Positions 35,562-43,962 of a DNA stretch of 64,000 nucleotides are shown here, piece by piece. Every line of letters begins with the position of its first letter. Position 1 is the stretch's first letter. The position numbers and the translations under genes were made by a program. Source of the stretch: Candidatus Sumerlaeota bacterium (GTDB lineage: Bacteria > Sumerlaeota > Sumerlaeia > JAFGJS01); NCBI GenBank assembly GCA_016928995.1, contig JAFGJS010000030.1, forward strand, positions 1 through 64,000. Direction: 5' to 3'. The notes under the pieces are model-generated. The model did no database searches. It was given only the letters and a program-made list of their open reading frames with translations, and was not told the origin of the DNA.

Positions 35562-37025
35562 ATGGAATGGCTATTGCTCGTCACTCCCTTCGCCGGCGGT
35601 GCGTGGTGTTTCTGGATCGTCCAGGATACACTGCGCCGGATCGTGTTGCCGTTGACGGCGGCGATGCATTTTATTTTCACGCTGCTGATCTGGAACGGCG
35701 GCTTGCGCCAGACGACGCATGGTTGGATTGGCGTCGATGCGCTGGGGATGACGTTTCTGCTGACGCTCAGTTTCCTTTTTATGCTTGTCGCCTTCTACAC
35801 TCGCGGTTATCTGGCTGAGCATGCCTGTCCGGAAGAAAGCGGACGGCGCTTGTCCCATGAAGCTGTGTTCACGGGTTCGATGCTGGTGTTTCTGGGCACG
35901 ATGACGCTGGCGATCATGAGTTTGCACACCGGCGTTTACTGGATGGCGATTGAGGCGACGACGCTGGCCAGCGCTCCGCTGATCATCTATCAGCGTTCGT
36001 CCCGTTCACTGGAAGCTGTATGGAAGTATCTGCTGATATGTTCCGTGGGCATCGCGATGGCCTTGCTTGGCAACATCGCCCTGGCTGTTTCCGCCTCCTT
36101 CGAGCTTAAAGCCGGCGCCATGCCGATGACGTTTCAGGCGCTGAATTTGAACGCCGGCGTGTTGCAGCCCATATGGCTGAAAGGGGCGTTCGCTTTTTTT
36201 CTGGCGGGTTATGGGACCAAAATGGGTTTGGCGCCGATGCACACCTGGCTGCCGGACGCGCATAGCGAAGCTCCATCGCCGATTTCCGCGCTGCTTTCCG
36301 GCGCGTTGTTGAATTGTGCTTTTCTGGGCATTCTGCGCGCAAACGGCATTCTGACGCGCGCGGGATTCGGCGATTTCAGCCATCGCCTGCTTGTGCTGTT
36401 CGGTCTGTTTTCGATGCTTCTGGCTGGTTGCCTGATCATCCGTCAGGCTGATTTCAAACGCCTGCTGGCGTATTCCAGCATTGAGCATATGGGGCTGCTT
36501 GCCATTGCGGCGGGCGCCTGCGCCCAGACGCATTTCGGCGCCATGCTGCATCTCGTGAATCATTCTCTGACCAAGGGGATGCTGTTCTTGACAGCCGGCA
36601 ATATTCTCAGCGCGTATCAGACTAAATCCGCGCGGGATGTCAGCGGATTGCTTCGCATCCTTCCGGTCTCCGGGATGTTGTGGATCGCGGGATTCATGGC
36701 CATTTGCGGCGCTCCGCCCTTTGGAATGTTCATCAGCGAAATCTCCATCATGTACGGCCTGGGGCAGGCGCGTCAATGGCTCGTGCTGGGCTTGCTGTTG
36801 CTGGCGCTGAGCGTGATTTTCATCGGCATGTCGCAAATCGTCGCGCCCATGGCCTATGGCAAGCCAAGCATCACGCCGCCTATCGAGCCTGAACGGCATG
36901 GCTCGCTGTGGCGCAATCTGCCGCCGTTGATTCTTTGCGGCGCGATCCTGATGCTGGGCGTTTGGCTGCCTCAGCCGCTCAGCTTGCTGCTTGAGCAGGC
37001 GGCGTCGATGTTGGGAGGCTCGTAA
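35562..37025 (+). CDS. HyfF/NuoN-like proton-translocating subunit
   Basis: 487 residues, the second antiporter-like subunit. Key segments: MAIEATTLASAPLIIYQRS (helix 5 Glu), GTKMGLAPMHTWLPDAHSEA (pumping Lys region), DFKRLLAYSSIEHMGLLAIA and LHLVNHSLTKGMLFLTAG. Such pairs (HyfB plus HyfF) are standard for hydrogenase-4-like and Ehr complexes. Four bases separate it from hyfE and two from the large subunit gene. Confidence 0.9.
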   Translation: MEWLLLVTPFAGGAWCFWIVQDTLRRIVLPLTAAMHFIFTLLIWNGGLRQTTHGWIGVDALGMTFLLTLSFLFMLVAFYTRGYLAEHACPEESGRRLSHEAVFTGSMLVFLGTMTLAIMSLHTGVYWMAIEATTLASAPLIIYQRSSRSLEAVWKYLLICSVGIAMALLGNIALAVSASFELKAGAMPMTFQALNLNAGVLQPIWLKGAFAFFLAGYGTKMGLAPMHTWLPDAHSEAPSPISALLSGALLNCAFLGILRANGILTRAGFGDFSHRLLVLFGLFSMLLAGCLIIRQADFKRLLAYSSIEHMGLLAIAAGACAQTHFGAMLHLVNHSLTKGMLFLTAGNILSAYQTKSARDVSGLLRILPVSGMLWIAGFMAICGAPPFGMFISEISIMYGLGQARQWLVLGLLLLALSVIFIGMSQIVAPMAYGKPSITPPIEPERHGSLWRNLPPLILCGAILMLGVWLPQPLSLLLEQAASMLGGS

Positions 37026-37027
37026 AC

Positions 37028-38515
37028 ATGGCTGGGCAATCCATCGTCCTTCGCAACAATCAGCCGGTCGCGCTGACGGAGATCCCTCGCCTCTCGCTGG
37101 ATGCATTTCGCGCATGGACCGTTTCTCAGGTCGAAGCGGGGAAACGCCTGGCGGTGTTATGTTGTTTTCCTCAGATTCATGGATTTTTGCTTTGCGCCGT
37201 GCTGGCTGATGACGCCAATGGATGGCTGGAACTGGCTGGCGCGGAAGCGGCGCAGGAATTTCCTTCGCTGACTCCGCAATGTGTGCAGGCGCAATTATTC
37301 GAGCGGGAAATTTTTGAAACTTATGGTTTGCGGCCCGTAGATCACCCCTGGCTGAAGCCGGTGCGTTTCCCGTGTGCGAGTCATCATCCCAATCATAAGA
37401 TCGGCGAGATGGATTATTTCCAGGTTGAAGGCCCGGAAGTGCACGAGGTGGCGGTCGGTCCCGTGCATGCAGGCGTGATTGAGCCGGGACATTTCCGTTT
37501 CCAATGCCATGGCGAGCGGGTTTTTCACCTGGAGATTTCGCTGGGCTATCAACATCGCGGCGTCATGCAGGCGTTGCTTCAAGCCTCGGAATCCCAGCGG
37601 CGTCATTTGATGGAAACCGCGGCCGGCGACGCCACCGCCGGCCATACGACGGCTTATTGCAACGCGCTGGATGCGCTGGCCGGGCGCCAGGCGCCGGCCC
37701 GGGCGCATGCCATCCGGGGCATTGCGCTCGAATTTGAGCGTATCGCCTGCCATATCGGCGATCTCGGGGCGATGGCCGGCGACGTAGGATTCCTGCCTAC
37801 GCAGGCATATTGCGGGCGTATCCGCGGCGCGGCGCTGAACATGACCGCCGCCATCTGCGGCAATCGTTTCTCTCGCGGTTTAATCCGCCCCGGCGGAGTC
37901 GCCTATGATCTCGACGATGCGATCATCCGTCATCTGTTGGAGCGACTTGAAGCTGTGCGCGCGGATGCCGTCAGCGCCATCGAATTGCTGTGGATCACTC
38001 CTTCGGTGCTGGAGCGTTTCGAACGCACGGGCGTTGTGTCGAAGGAGATCGCCGAGGAGATCGGCTTGGTGGGCCCTGCGGCGCGCGCCTGCGGCCTGAA
38101 TCGCGATGTGCGCCACGATTTTGCTCGCGGCATTTATCAGTTCCAGCAAATTCCTATCGCATCGGTCGAATCTGGTGATGTTTATGGCCGGGCGATGGTG
38201 CGCTGGCTTGAATTGCTGCGTTCGATGACCTTTGTCCGGGAGATGCTGCTGGCGCTGCCGGATTCGAAAATCATGAGCGAACCAGGCGCCATGAAGCCGG
38301 AAAGCATTGTTGTTTCGCTGGTGGAAGGATGGCGCGGCGAAATCTGTCATATCGCCGTGACGGACGCTCAGGGAGAATTGAGCGGCTACAAGATCATTGA
38401 TCCCAGTTTTCACAACTGGTTCGGTCTGGCCTGTGCGTTGCGCGACGAAGCAATTTCCGATTTTCCGCTGTGCAACAAAAGTTTCAATTTATCGTATTGC
38501 GGTTTCGATTTGTAA
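37028..38515 (+). CDS. HyfG/NuoCD-like large subunit lacking NiFe ligands
   Basis: 495 residues: an N-terminal NuoC-like (30 kDa) domain ending about residue 125, containing EREIFETYGL, then a NuoD/hydrogenase large-subunit domain. In real group 4 hydrogenases four cysteines bind the NiFe site, as CxxC near the start (CGICGFAH) and CxxC near the end (DPCLSC). Here the first site reads AGDATAGH, so both Cys are Ala (199 and 202), and the second reads DPSFHNW, giving Ser460 and Asn463. Therefore no NiFe site can form. This matches Ehr complexes (energy-converting hydrogenase-related), intermediate between complex I and group 4 hydrogenases. The catalytic reaction is unknown. Confidence 0.88.
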   Translation: MAGQSIVLRNNQPVALTEIPRLSLDAFRAWTVSQVEAGKRLAVLCCFPQIHGFLLCAVLADDANGWLELAGAEAAQEFPSLTPQCVQAQLFEREIFETYGLRPVDHPWLKPVRFPCASHHPNHKIGEMDYFQVEGPEVHEVAVGPVHAGVIEPGHFRFQCHGERVFHLEISLGYQHRGVMQALLQASESQRRHLMETAAGDATAGHTTAYCNALDALAGRQAPARAHAIRGIALEFERIACHIGDLGAMAGDVGFLPTQAYCGRIRGAALNMTAAICGNRFSRGLIRPGGVAYDLDDAIIRHLLERLEAVRADAVSAIELLWITPSVLERFERTGVVSKEIAEEIGLVGPAARACGLNRDVRHDFARGIYQFQQIPIASVESGDVYGRAMVRWLELLRSMTFVREMLLALPDSKIMSEPGAMKPESIVVSLVEGWRGEICHIAVTDAQGELSGYKIIDPSFHNWFGLACALRDEAISDFPLCNKSFNLSYCGFDL

Positions 38516-38536
38516 TCAGCGAAGGAGCGTCCGTAA

Positions 38537-39310
38537 ATGCTGTTCGAGATTCTTAAAGCGCGATTTCAGCAAGGGCATCAGACGACGGCCTATCCCGCTG
38601 GACCGCCGCCGCAGTTGTCCGAACGCTTTGCCGGCATGCCGGCGATCGAACGGAGCGCTTGCCATTCTTGCGATGGAATCTGCGCCGGCCTTTGCCCAAG
38701 CCGCGCGATTCAGCGCGATGCAGCCGGCGCCGTGGCGCTCGACATGGGGCGATGCCTGTTTTGCAACGAATGCGCGGAGGCATGCCCCAAGGATGCGATT
38801 CGCTTCACGAGTCAATATCAACTGGCGGCGGCCAAGCGCGAGGATCTGATCACCGATGGCGTCAATGCCGACGCGCGCCTTGCGCTCAACGAACGCGCCG
38901 CCCGGCTTTATGGCCGTTCTTTCGCCTTGCGCGTCGTCAGCGCCGGAGGATGCGGGGCGTGCGAAGCGGATGTCAATGTGTTGACCACGCTGACTTGGGA
39001 CATCGGGCGTTTTGGCCTTCATTACGCCGCTTCGCCTCGACATGCCGACGGACTGTTGCTAATTGGTCCTGTTCCGGAAAACATGGCGTTCGCCGTGAAG
39101 GAGACATACGACGCCATACCCGCGCCCAAGTTCGTCATCGCCGTGGGCGCCTGCGCCATCTCCGGCGGCATGTATGCCGATCATCCCGAATGTCACGCCG
39201 GCCGCCGTCCGATCATCCCCATCGATCTGCATATTCCAGGCTGCCCGCCTCATCCTTTGACGATCCTCGATGGTTTGCTGCGTTTCCTTGGGCGCATTTC
39301 TGAGGAGTAG
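38537..39310 (+). CDS. Fused ferredoxin (HyfH-like) and HyfI-like small subunit
   Basis: 257 residues with AAGGAG before ATG 38537. The first 95 residues carry two iron-sulfur motifs, CHSCDGICAGLCP and CLFCNECAEACP, which should bind two 4Fe-4S clusters. Residues about 125-257 form the NuoB/HyfI-type small subunit with GGCGACEADV, GACAISGGMY and PGCPPHP, giving the four ligands of the proximal cluster. In Hyf or Ech these are normally two proteins; here they are one chain, so electrons would pass through a continuous wire. The cluster ligands are intact, unlike the NiFe ligands of the large subunit. Confidence 0.9.
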   Translation: MLFEILKARFQQGHQTTAYPAGPPPQLSERFAGMPAIERSACHSCDGICAGLCPSRAIQRDAAGAVALDMGRCLFCNECAEACPKDAIRFTSQYQLAAAKREDLITDGVNADARLALNERAARLYGRSFALRVVSAGGCGACEADVNVLTTLTWDIGRFGLHYAASPRHADGLLLIGPVPENMAFAVKETYDAIPAPKFVIAVGACAISGGMYADHPECHAGRRPIIPIDLHIPGCPPHPLTILDGLLRFLGRISEE

Positions 39311-39328
39311 CTATCGGCGCCCCTTGCC

Positions 39329-39365
39329 ACGGTCTTTTCATTTTTCAACATCACCGTCTTTTTTT
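39329..39365 (+). terminator. Possible terminator of the Hyf/Ehr-like operon
   Basis: A short stem ACGGT/ACCGT (39329-39333, 39353-39357) with a long loop is followed by CTTTTTTT. The stem is weak, but the position after the last gene and before the convergent pal gene fits. Confidence 0.4.
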
Positions 39366-39373
39366 GTAGAGGA

Positions 39374-40105
39374 TCAATAGATGAAGAATTCCACGCGGCG
39401 GTTCAGCGCCCAGCCTTCCTCGTTTTCCTCGAGGCTGGCGGGATTTTCTTCGCCGTAACTGATCGTGTAAATCTGCGCTGGATTCACGCCGCGGCCGATG
39501 AGGAATTCCCGCGCGGCGTGGGCGCGCTGCTGGCCGAGGTGGTAGTTGTATTCAAGCGTGCCGCGCGAATCGGCGTATCCCTGGATCTGCACTTGCAGGT
39601 TGGGGTACTTTTTGAAGAAATCGGCGGCGCGTTGCAGCGCCGGCTTCATCTCTTCCGTGATCGAAGCGGAATTGAAGTCGAAATAGACCGGACTGAGCGA
39701 CGGGGTCTGGCGTTTGGCGGTGCGTTGCGGCGCGCGCAGGATCGGATAGGGCGTGTCCACGCTGGCGTCGGCGTTGCGCGGATCATCCGGCACGGCTGTG
39801 AGCGTGGCGCCATCGCCGCCGGGCTGAGCGTCCAGCGTCTCTTCGGCGTTCCATCCGCCCGCGAGCATCTCTGTGTCGTCCTCTTCCGGCAATCCCCATT
39901 GGGTTCGCACGCCTGGAGCGCTGGGCAGGTATTGGTCTTGAATCTCAACCGGCTCGCCGGTGCTCCATTGATACTGCCGCTGCTGCCGGCATCCGGACAG
40001 CGCGCATATGAGCGTCAGCGCGGCGGCCAAGGTCCATCGCACCGTCCCGTTCCACGGGCGATTCCGCGGGTTGATGGTTTGGCGTTTTTTCCTGTCGCTC
40101 ATCAT
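39374..40105 (-). CDS. pal: Peptidoglycan-associated lipoprotein (OmpA/Pal family)
   Basis: 243 residues from the first of two adjacent ATGs at 40105, with GGAG at good spacing; a further in-frame ATG at 40141 is unsupported. A lipoprotein signal ends in ALSGC (lipobox). A low-complexity linker of about 90 residues, rich in Pro, Asp and Glu, leads to an OmpA-like domain with FDFNSASITEEMKPAL, IQGYADSRGTLEYNYHLGQQ and the RRVEFFIY ending. NYHLGQQRA and ADSRG fit the diaminopimelate-binding site. Pal tethers the outer membrane to peptidoglycan and works with TolB, encoded upstream on the same strand. Confidence 0.92.
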   Translation of the reverse strand: MMSDRKKRQTINPRNRPWNGTVRWTLAAALTLICALSGCRQQRQYQWSTGEPVEIQDQYLPSAPGVRTQWGLPEEDDTEMLAGGWNAEETLDAQPGGDGATLTAVPDDPRNADASVDTPYPILRAPQRTAKRQTPSLSPVYFDFNSASITEEMKPALQRAADFFKKYPNLQVQIQGYADSRGTLEYNYHLGQQRAHAAREFLIGRGVNPAQIYTISYGEENPASLEENEEGWALNRRVEFFIY

Positions 40106-40257
40106 GCGTTTCTCCGCGCGCGATGAATCGCGGCGTTGCATTGCGGTTTTGCGGCGCTTCGTATGTCCGTCATGCTCCTCGAATCGATCCTCGATTTTTG
40201 ATTATAAAGTATGAGCAAGAACCAGCGCAAGCGCAAGCGCAAGAAAATAAGCTGGAC

Positions 40258-40284
40258 CCGCCGGAGCATCGATGCTTCCGGCGG
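40258..40284 (-). terminator. Strong stem-loop between tolB and pal
   Basis: Arms 40258-40269 and 40272-40284 pair over 12 bp with one bulged T, around CCGCCGGAGCAT; the minus strand continues into TTATTTTCTTG. It may terminate or attenuate tolB transcripts before pal. A 6-nt repeat (GCGCAA, about 3 copies, 40225-40243) lies in the same gap. Confidence 0.55.
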
Positions 40285-40293
40285 CGGATGCGT

Positions 40294-41730
40294 TTAATCT
40301 ATGCTTAAAAAAGGCGACCAGGCCGGCGAGTGATTCGCGCCTTGATCCGTCAGCCGCGTCACGTTGCTGCCGTCAGCGTTCATCACGTAAATTTGCTGCG
40401 AGCCTGTGCGATCCGAGGTGAAGGCGATCAATTCGCCGTTGGGCGCCCAGGTCGGATCTTCATTGTTGCCTTCATTCGGTCCGCGTCCGGTCAATTGCCG
40501 CCAATTGCGGCCGTCCAGATCGAGGGTGTAGATATTAAAGACCCCATCGGAGCGGCCTGAGATGGCGATCTTGTCGCCCTTGGGCGAGATCACCGCGCCG
40601 TCGTTGTAGGAGCCTTGGAAGGTGATGCGCCGTCGGTCGAGTCCGTCGGAGTCCGTCATCCAGATTTGCGGATTTCCGCTGCGGTTCGAGGTGAAGAGAA
40701 CCTGGCGGCCATTGGGGAAGAACGAAGGCGATGAGTCGATCGCCTTGTGCCGTGTGAGCCGCTGAAGTTTCTTGCCGCTGCGGTCCATTAAATAGATTTC
40801 CGAATTGCCGTCTTTGCCCAGTGTGAGGGCGATGCGCTGGGTTTGCTGGTTCCAGTTCGGCGAGATGTTGAAGCCCGGTTGGCGCGAGATGAACCATGGT
40901 TCGCCGCCCGAGATTTTTACTCCGCATAAATCCCAATTGAAGTCCTTGTCGGATGTGTAATAGATTTCCTCGTTGTTATAGCCCCAGCAGGGGGTGGCGG
41001 CGAGTTTCATGTCGCGGGTCAGGCGCTGTGGATTCGCTCCGTCGGCGTCGATCAGGAAAACTTCTTTGACGCGGGTGCTTTTGGGTTCGGCGCTGTGGAC
41101 GAAGACAAGCTGGGTGTTGGCCACGCCGCGTTTGAAGGTGATGGCGGAAAAAACGTCGTCGCTGATTTTATGCGCCAGCGTGCGCCATTCGTCTTTTTTG
41201 CGCGGGCGGTATTCATTCTCGAAGATTTTGATGTTTTTCGCGGTTTCATAAAGAACGACTTTTGCGCCAATGGCGTTTTCGTCGAGGGAGTATTGCATTT
41301 TCAGCACGAAGTCGGCCTTGAGCGCGCGCCACTCGACAAATTCGATCGCTTCTTTTTGCTGGTCGATTTTGTCCTGTTCCTGCACGTATTTCTGGTCAGC
41401 GGCAGGTTTGAAGTAGCCCGAGATGGACAGATCCCGGTAAATCACCTCCGAGATCGAGCCTGGCGGGATGCGCTTGGTGGATTGCGGCGAGTAATGGGCG
41501 TGCGGAACGGCGATGGAATAGACCGTGCGGATGTCTTCCGCGGAAACTTCGCCGATGTCGATCGGACGGTCGCCGCCGAGCTGAGCCAGCAGCGGACGGG
41601 TGTTTTGATTGATCGCGTTGAGCGCGATGGTTTGGCCGGCATGGAGTCCGGCAGGGCCGCAGAGCAAGACGGCGAGCGTGAAAATCGCCGTCAGCGCGGC
41701 GCAACAGGAACGGGAGCGAGCAATGGGCAT
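40294..41730 (-). CDS. tolB: Tol-Pal system protein TolB
   Basis: 478 residues from ATG 41730, which has AGGTGGAG upstream and opens a signal peptide (RSRSCCAALTAIFTLAVLLC); the frame is open further upstream without a ribosome site. An N-terminal TolB domain (about 50-190) precedes a six-bladed propeller of WD40-like repeats: SSPSFFPNGRQVLFTSNRSG, DGAVISPKGDKIAISG, DPTWAPNGELIAFTSDRTG and HSPAWSPFLS. TolB is periplasmic and binds Pal in outer-membrane maintenance and constriction. tolQRA are not in the window. Confidence 0.93.
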   Translation of the reverse strand: MPIARSRSCCAALTAIFTLAVLLCGPAGLHAGQTIALNAINQNTRPLLAQLGGDRPIDIGEVSAEDIRTVYSIAVPHAHYSPQSTKRIPPGSISEVIYRDLSISGYFKPAADQKYVQEQDKIDQQKEAIEFVEWRALKADFVLKMQYSLDENAIGAKVVLYETAKNIKIFENEYRPRKKDEWRTLAHKISDDVFSAITFKRGVANTQLVFVHSAEPKSTRVKEVFLIDADGANPQRLTRDMKLAATPCWGYNNEEIYYTSDKDFNWDLCGVKISGGEPWFISRQPGFNISPNWNQQTQRIALTLGKDGNSEIYLMDRSGKKLQRLTRHKAIDSSPSFFPNGRQVLFTSNRSGNPQIWMTDSDGLDRRRITFQGSYNDGAVISPKGDKIAISGRSDGVFNIYTLDLDGRNWRQLTGRGPNEGNNEDPTWAPNGELIAFTSDRTGSQQIYVMNADGSNVTRLTDQGANHSPAWSPFLSID

Positions 41731-41960
41731 GAATCTCCACCTTGACATGGAATGTTGAGCGTTGATTGTGTTTAACCAGACTGGACCGCTCCGCAGCGGT
41801 TTGGCTGCATTTTCATCACTGGAGAGTTGACCACTGGAAAAATCTCTGTGAGTCTTGGCCAATCAAGTGCGTTCTGTCAAGGCGGATCGGCGCTTGCGCT
41901 GACTGTGGACGCGTCTCATTTCAGTTACGGAGGCTAATCTCTTAAATCATGGCTCCTTAT

Positions 41961-42034
41961 CAGCACTGAAAGTGCTGCGTACCACAGCCCAGGCCAGAGC
42001 GTAGGCCGCTTGCGGCCGTGAGCGCCGGCCTGGG
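41961..42034. repeat. Compound palindromic element
   Basis: Two hairpins in a row: CAGCACT-GAA-AGTGCTG (41961-41977), then CCCAGGCC (41988-41995) pairing with GGCCTGGG (42027-42034), with a nested GGCCGC-TT-GCGGCC (42004-42017). The layout, a short GAA-loop hairpin followed by a C-rich stem, recalls dispersed repeats I have seen upstream of genes in PVC and other environmental genomes. It lies in the 572-bp gap between tolB and the WecA-like gene. No other copy noticed here. Confidence 0.5.
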
Positions 42035-42172
42035 TAGAGAGTTAAAGCATTCTAGGCTGGCGGGATTTTTGCTCCGCAAAAATCATGACAGCCGTGTTTT
42101 GCAGTTTCGGAGCTGAAGAGAGATGCACCCTTGCGCTGCGGCGGAATGCGAATAGGCATCGGGAATAAAAAA

Positions 42173-42271
42173 TCATCATCGGGATCGGGATCGCTATCGG
42201 TATCGAAAAATCGAAATGATTGTGATTGCATTAATATCGATTCCGATTTCGATAGCGATTTCGATTCTGAT
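42173..42271. repeat. Hexanucleotide (ATCGNN) degenerate repeat folding back on itself
   Basis: About six ATCGNN units on the plus strand (ATCGGG, ATCGGG, ATCGCT, ATCGGT) are followed 40 bases later by complementary units (GATTCC, GATTTC, GATAGC). The 10-bp arms ATCGCTATCG (42190-42199) and CGATAGCGAT (42250-42259) are perfect inverted copies. It ends 32 bp before the likely start of the WecA-like gene and is in frame with it. Confidence 0.6.
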
Positions 42272-42302
42272 GTATTCATGCAAGGATCAGGAAAAAAGGC
42301 AC

Positions 42303-43385
42303 ATGATGCAACTGCTGACATGGCCGGTGTGTCTGGCGATTTTGTTTTTTGAGGCGGTCGGGCTTTCGCTGCTGCTCACGCCAGTGGCGCAACGCTTGGG
42401 GCAGCGCGGTTTTCTTGACGCGCCCGGCGAGCGGAAGATTCATGAAGCGCCGATTCCGCGCAATGGCGGCATGGCCATCGTGGCCGCCTTTCTCATCGTG
42501 CTGCTGGGCAACATCGCGGCGGCGTGGCTCTTTCGCGACGCGCTGATTGAGCGCGTGCCGCATGCCGCGAACCTGGGGCAGAAATGGAAAGAATTGACCG
42601 CCGTGCTGGCTGGCGGCGTGTGGATTTTCGGCGTAGGGCTGCTCGATGACCGGCGCGCGCTGCGGCCGCTGGTGAAATTCGCCGGACAGTTGCTGGCCGC
42701 CGCGCCGTTGCTCATTGCTGGCATCCAGTTGAAAAGTTTCCTGCCCGATGCGGCGGGCATGGCGCTTACGGTGTTCTGGGTCGCGCTGCTGTGCAATTCG
42801 CTCAACTTTCTGGACAACATGAACGGTCTGAGCAGTGGTGTGGGCGTAATCTGCGCGCTGATTTTCGGTTGGATCGCCTATGACAGCGGGCAGTTTTTCA
42901 TGGCCGCGATGTTCCTGATTCTCGCCGGCAGCTACGCCGGCTTCTGGCATTTTAATTTCAACAAGGGCGACATCTTCATGGGCGACGGCGGCTCGATGTT
43001 CCTCGGTTATATGCTGGCGGCGCTGTCGATTCTGACGAACTACTGGGAGGCCGGGGCGCCGTCCGGGTTGCCGGTGCTGATGCCGGTTGTGGTGCTGGGC
43101 GTGCCGTTGTTCGACACACTGTCGGTCTTCTGGATTCGCTTCCGCAGCGGCCAGCCGCTGTACAAAGGCGACATGAACCACTTTTCGCACCGGCTGGTCG
43201 ATCTTGGACTTTCGCGGCGAGGGGCTGTGATGTTCATCTATCTGGTCACGGCCTGCGTCGGCCTCAGCGCGCTGCCATTCAAGGCGCTCAGCCTCGCGCA
43301 GGCGCTGGTCTATTCGCTGCAGATTGTGATCTGGTTCTGCATCATCTACTGGATCGAACGATTGGGGAAAAAGAAGGCGGAATAA
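42303..43385 (+). CDS. Polyprenyl-phosphate glycosyl-1-phosphate transferase (MraY/WecA family)
   Basis: 360 residues from ATG 42303 (ATG 42306 is equally possible; AAAAAAGG precedes both). The open frame continues 29 codons upstream through a simple repeat, which I consider untranslated. Polytopic enzyme that loads a sugar-1-phosphate on undecaprenyl phosphate to start O-antigen, enterobacterial-type or exopolysaccharide units. Motifs: GERKIHEAPIPRNGG, LLDDRRALRPLVKF (catalytic Asp pair), NFLDNMNGLSSG, FMGDGGSMFLG and HFSHRLVDLG, the last as in WecA/TagO rather than MraY. The exopolysaccharide locus starts 1.6 kb further on, so it may prime that polymer. Confidence 0.9.
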   Translation: MMQLLTWPVCLAILFFEAVGLSLLLTPVAQRLGQRGFLDAPGERKIHEAPIPRNGGMAIVAAFLIVLLGNIAAAWLFRDALIERVPHAANLGQKWKELTAVLAGGVWIFGVGLLDDRRALRPLVKFAGQLLAAAPLLIAGIQLKSFLPDAAGMALTVFWVALLCNSLNFLDNMNGLSSGVGVICALIFGWIAYDSGQFFMAAMFLILAGSYAGFWHFNFNKGDIFMGDGGSMFLGYMLAALSILTNYWEAGAPSGLPVLMPVVVLGVPLFDTLSVFWIRFRSGQPLYKGDMNHFSHRLVDLGLSRRGAVMFIYLVTACVGLSALPFKALSLAQALVYSLQIVIWFCIIYWIERLGKKKAE

Positions 43386-43392
43386 CCGCAAA

Positions 43393-43660
43393 CAAATAAA
43401 CGCAAAGACGCAGAGACGCAAAGTTTTTGACAGGATTCACAGGATGGGCAGGATAAAAATGTGGAGATGCTGAGTGGCGCTTCACATCACACAACCCCAT
43501 CAATTCTGTCGATCCTGTTTAAGAGGTTCTTCTGCGGTTGGTATGGATGAAGCGATATGATCATCGTTCACAAGATGCTAGATACTGGATGCTCGATACT
43601 GGATATCGATCGAGCAGTTGCGTTCGTTGTCAGTTCATCCAGTATCTAGTATCCAGCATC
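43393..43660. repeat. Cluster of short-period degenerate repeats in a 406-bp gap
   Basis: Three kinds in a row: period-8 CGCAAAGA/CGCAGAGA units (about 43399-43421), period-9 ACAGGAT-type units (about 43430-43455), and period-7 GATGCTA/GATACTG units (43574-43605) whose inverted copy lies at 43636-43660. CTAGATACTGGATG (43578-43591) is perfectly inverted at 43636-43649. No gene is credible in this gap before the tRNA. Confidence 0.6.
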
Positions 43661-43791
43661 GGATTCATTGGGAGCGCGATCGCAAAAAAACAGCGATAAT
43701 GCCGAATCCACAACAAAACGTGAAGATCCAAAAAAATCAGTTCTTTGTGCCTTTGTATGAGGAAAAAACGCGGTTTTGGGTCGAGTGGAAA

Positions 43792-43867
43792 TGGCGCGCC
43801 TGACAGGACTCGAACCTGTAACCTTTGGTTCCGTAGACCAACGCTCTATCCATTGAGCTACAGGCGC
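43792..43867 (-). tRNA. tRNA-Arg (anticodon ACG)
   Basis: A 76-nt cloverleaf on the minus strand: acceptor GCGCCTG/CAGGCGC, D-arm GCTC-AATGGATA-GAGC, anticodon stem TTGGT/ACCAA with loop CTACGGA (ACG at positions 34-36), 5-nt variable loop, T-arm ACAGG-TTCGAGT-CCTGT, discriminator G and an encoded CCA end. A34 is expected to be edited to inosine by TadA, reading CGU, CGC and CGA. It is divergent from thiL. Confidence 0.96.
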
Positions 43868-43962
43868 GCAAATGCCTTTCGAGCGATTGACTCGAAAGGA
43901 GGGCTAAACCTAAGTCCGTGAGGCGGCGCGGTCAAGACTTTTTTTATGGGATGCGAGGATCG

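Noticed and set aside
37028-39310. An active group 4 NiFe hydrogenase
   Set aside because: All four NiFe-ligand cysteines of the large subunit are replaced (Ala199, Ala202, Ser460, Asn463), and no hydrogenase maturation gene is present.
42276-43421. A 381-residue minus-strand protein, His- and Arg-rich
   Set aside because: It is the antisense frame of the WecA-like gene; its composition is typical of a shadow frame.
43750-43791. Intrinsic terminator after tRNA-Arg
   Set aside because: Only a 5-bp AT-rich stem precedes the T-run; too weak to annotate.
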